DNA of 64,000 nt from NCBI GenBank assembly GCA_020630435.1, contig JAHDBJ010000015.1, forward strand, positions 62,001-126,000. The letters run 5' to 3'. The position numbers were made by a program, and so were the translations under genes. This DNA comes from Saprospiraceae bacterium. GTDB lineage: Bacteria; Bacteroidota; Bacteroidia; Chitinophagales; Saprospiraceae. Under the pieces are notes generated by a model, which was given only the letters and a program-made list of their open reading frames with translations, had not been told where the DNA came from and did not search any database. Within the stretch, counting starts at the first letter, position 1, and the number at the start of each line of letters is the position of its first letter. This document shows, in pieces, positions 62,988 to 64,000 of this stretch.

Positions 62988-63620
62988 ATGTTAAAAACAA
63001 AAATAAAAGCCAGTAGTATTGCAAATTTGACCGATGCCCGCTACTTCGCTGCTTGGGGAGTAGATTGGTTAGGTTTTGATTTACAGACTATCTCAGTAGA
63101 AGATGTCAAAACCATGAAAGATTGGCTCGAAGGCCCTGTATTTGTAGGAGAATTTGGTGTGCAAGATGAGCAAAGGATGGAAGAGATCGTATCCTTCTTA
63201 GGACTAGATGCCATACAAATCAATATGTTTGCTACACCGCCACATTTTTTAAAGCAGGAGGAAATACAACTCTTCCAAGAAATTGTAATTGAAACCACAA
63301 CGAATGAAGATAATATTCAAAGCATCTTAACCACAAATGAAAGCCTCGTTGATACCTTTATTATAGATCTTTCTAAAAATGCTTTTTCGTGGAACGATAT
63401 TATTAATGGTACGGTTCTAGGACTAGACACCTTAAACGAATGGTGTAAAAATTTTAATATCTTATTAGATATTGATCAAAAAGCAGCAAACTGGATGCAG
63501 ATTTTAGAGCAGAGCCATGCCATCGGATTTTCGGTAAAAGGTGGAGAAGAAGAAAAGGTCGGCTACAAATCTTTTGATGCGATTGACAACCTTTTTGAAG
63601 CCTTAGCCATAGAAGAATAA
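62988..63620 (+). CDS. TrpF-like (phosphoribosylanthranilate isomerase fold) protein lacking the catalytic Cys
   Basis: A 210-residue TIM-barrel protein resembling phosphoribosylanthranilate isomerase. The first strand reads IKASSIANLTDARYFAAWGVDWLGF, against the canonical KICGIT pattern; the catalytic Cys is replaced by Ser (S9) and the following Gly is also Ser. The later catalytic Asp may be the one in LLDIDQ near 164, and GGEEEKVGYKSFDAIDNLFEAL matches the phosphate-binding end. No other tryptophan genes are near. It is probably a paralogue with another role rather than the tryptophan enzyme. Confidence 0.8.
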   Translation: MLKTKIKASSIANLTDARYFAAWGVDWLGFDLQTISVEDVKTMKDWLEGPVFVGEFGVQDEQRMEEIVSFLGLDAIQINMFATPPHFLKQEEIQLFQEIVIETTTNEDNIQSILTTNESLVDTFIIDLSKNAFSWNDIINGTVLGLDTLNEWCKNFNILLDIDQKAANWMQILEQSHAIGFSVKGGEEEKVGYKSFDAIDNLFEALAIEE

Positions 63621-63647
63621 AAAAAAATAATTTTTTTATCCAAAGTA

Positions 63648-63678
63648 TTGAAAAATATAAAAAATGGTTTTACATTTG
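63648..63678 (+). promoter_or_regulatory. Bacteroidota-type promoter of tRNA-Asp
   Basis: TTG at 63648-63650 and TACATTTG at 63671-63678 are 20 bases apart, matching the TTG-N19-21-TAnnTTTG consensus. The tRNA begins 42 bases after the -7 element, allowing for a short 5' leader to be processed. Confidence 0.75.
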
Positions 63679-63719
63679 CATTCGTCGAAATCAAAAAGTG
63701 ATTTCAAATTTGAAAAAAT

Positions 63720-63793
63720 GGTCTGGTAGTTCAGTTGGTTAGAATACATGCCTGTCACGCATGGGGTCGCGGGTTCGAGTCCCGTCCAGACCG
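63720..63793 (+). tRNA. tRNA-Asp (anticodon GTC)
   Basis: A 74-base tRNA that folds fully: acceptor GGTCTGG with CCAGACC, D arm GTTC/GAAT, anticodon stem CATGC/GCATG with loop CTGTCAC and anticodon GTC, T arm GCGGG-TTCGAGT-CCCGT and discriminator G. The CCA end is not encoded. G at position 73 fits aspartate identity. Confidence 0.97.
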
Positions 63794-63800
63794 CTTTTTT

Positions 63801-63838
63801 AAAGTCCTTATAAGTGTATACTTGTAAGGGCTTTTTTT
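63801..63838 (+). terminator. Terminator of tRNA-Asp
   Basis: The arms 63801-63815 and 63820-63834 pair with 13 Watson-Crick and 2 wobble pairs around a 4-base loop, followed by a T run. It starts 8 bases after the tRNA discriminator. Confidence 0.85.
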
Positions 63839-63862
63839 ATGTTTTTTTCGATGATAAAACAT

Positions 63863-63870
63863 TATATTTG
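63863..63870 (+). promoter_or_regulatory. -7 element just upstream of the Rpn-like gene
   Basis: TATATTTG matches TAnnTTTG and ends only 4 bases before the ATG at 63875, which would make the transcript leaderless or nearly so. No clear -33 TTG is seen at the expected distance, so the call is weak. Confidence 0.35.
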
Positions 63871-63874
63871 CACC

Positions 63875-64000
63875 ATGGCGAAGAAGAAAGAAAACAAGAA
63901 CCGAGAAGGGAATTTATATGATAGGATATTCAAAGAAAATGCAGAGGCATTATTCATTCCATTGATAGAACAGGAGTTGAATTTCAAAATCAAATCCTAC
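63875..64000 (+). CDS. Rpn/PD-(D/E)XK nuclease-family-like protein, 3' truncated by the window
   Basis: The first 42 codons are visible: a basic start (MAKKKENKNREG) then LYDRIFKENAEALFIPLIEQELNF. That segment matches the N-terminus of the Rpn recombination-promoting nuclease / PD-(D/E)XK transposase-like family that is multi-copy in some Saprospiria and cyanobacteria. The catalytic motifs lie beyond the window, so activity cannot be judged. It sits directly after a tRNA gene, a common place for laterally acquired genes. Confidence 0.65.
   Translation, partial: MAKKKENKNREGNLYDRIFKENAEALFIPLIEQELNFKIKSY

Noticed and set aside
1-64000. CRISPR arrays, insertion sequences, prophage or rRNA genes
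   Set aside because: No regularly spaced direct repeats with spacers, no transposase or integrase reading frames and no rRNA-like stretches were seen.

Overview
The window is AT-rich chromosomal DNA from a member of the Bacteroidota. Lineage markers include a type IX secretion (T9SS) C-terminal sorting domain on a secreted metalloprotease, a TonB-dependent receptor with an N-terminal carboxypeptidase-regulatory-like domain, lipoproteins of Bacteroidota-typical families (DUF1573, DUF4783, a DUF6252-like protein), and several promoters of the Bacteroidota form TTG/TTTG - 19-21 bp - TAnnTTTG. The abundance of TPR proteins, a TPR-CHAT protein and the start of an Rpn-like nuclease gene suggest Saprospiria (Saprospira/Aureispira-like), but that rank is inferred from general knowledge and was not tested.

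Layout. 1-3.5 kb: a metal- or nutrient-uptake-like module (small His/Cys-rich protein, TonB receptor, acidic lipoprotein) with a structured leader. 3.7-7.5 kb: a DUF1573 lipoprotein, a soluble TPR histidine kinase and an unlisted 42-residue ORF resembling a RiPP precursor. 7.6-12.8 kb (minus): MoxR ATPase and three periplasmic SurA/PpiC-type chaperone genes. 13-19.2 kb: class III aminotransferase, Uup-like ABC-F ATPase, UbiB/ABC1 kinase, site-2-protease-like M50 peptidase. 19.2-27.2 kb: T9SS-exported M43 protease, two paralogous TPR proteins each with a good promoter, and a large LRR lipoprotein. 27.3-33.7 kb: pyruvate dehydrogenase E1 beta, a transglutaminase-like protein, an 8-TM unknown, a SnoaL-like protein, a POT peptide transporter. 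34-38.7 kb (minus): an ECF sigma factor, its probable anti-sigma factor, an outer-membrane barrel protein and a DUF5682 protein, spaced like one operon. 38.8-47.9 kb (plus): arginine deiminase, an orphan xanthine dehydrogenase small subunit, a membrane PAS histidine kinase, and a 1500-residue fusion of fatty-acyl-AMP ligase, acyl carrier protein, PLP-dependent oxoamine synthase and an unassigned C-terminal region. 47.9-51.3 kb (minus): rhodanese lipoprotein, DUF4783 protein, succinate-semialdehyde dehydrogenase, AhpD-like protein. 51.4-56.9 kb (plus): SpoU methyltransferase, CinA, 2-oxoacid dehydrogenase E2, a TPR/PD40/OmpA-like protein. 57.3-62.5 kb: two lipoproteins, a secreted and membrane-anchored TPR-CHAT protein and, convergent and overlapping it, an M48-like lipoprotein with a broken zinc motif. 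62.7-64 kb: YidD, a TrpF-like protein lacking the catalytic cysteine, tRNA-Asp and the start of an Rpn-like gene.

Most of the window is housekeeping and cell-envelope biology. The strongest candidate for undescribed chemistry is the FAAL-ACP-oxoamine-synthase fusion at 43401-47903: it carries the parts needed to activate a fatty acid, tether it to an in-built carrier, and condense it with an amino acid to give a long-chain amino-ketone (sphingoid-, capnine- or signal-like), with extra C-terminal sequence that could modify the product. Secondary candidates are the sigma/anti-sigma/barrel/DUF5682 operon, the small GG-containing peptide at 7381-7509, the extracytoplasmic CHAT protein beside a degenerate M48 protein, and the 8-TM protein with a possible DNA-binding-like N-terminus. 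No CRISPR array, insertion sequence, prophage or rRNA gene was seen.
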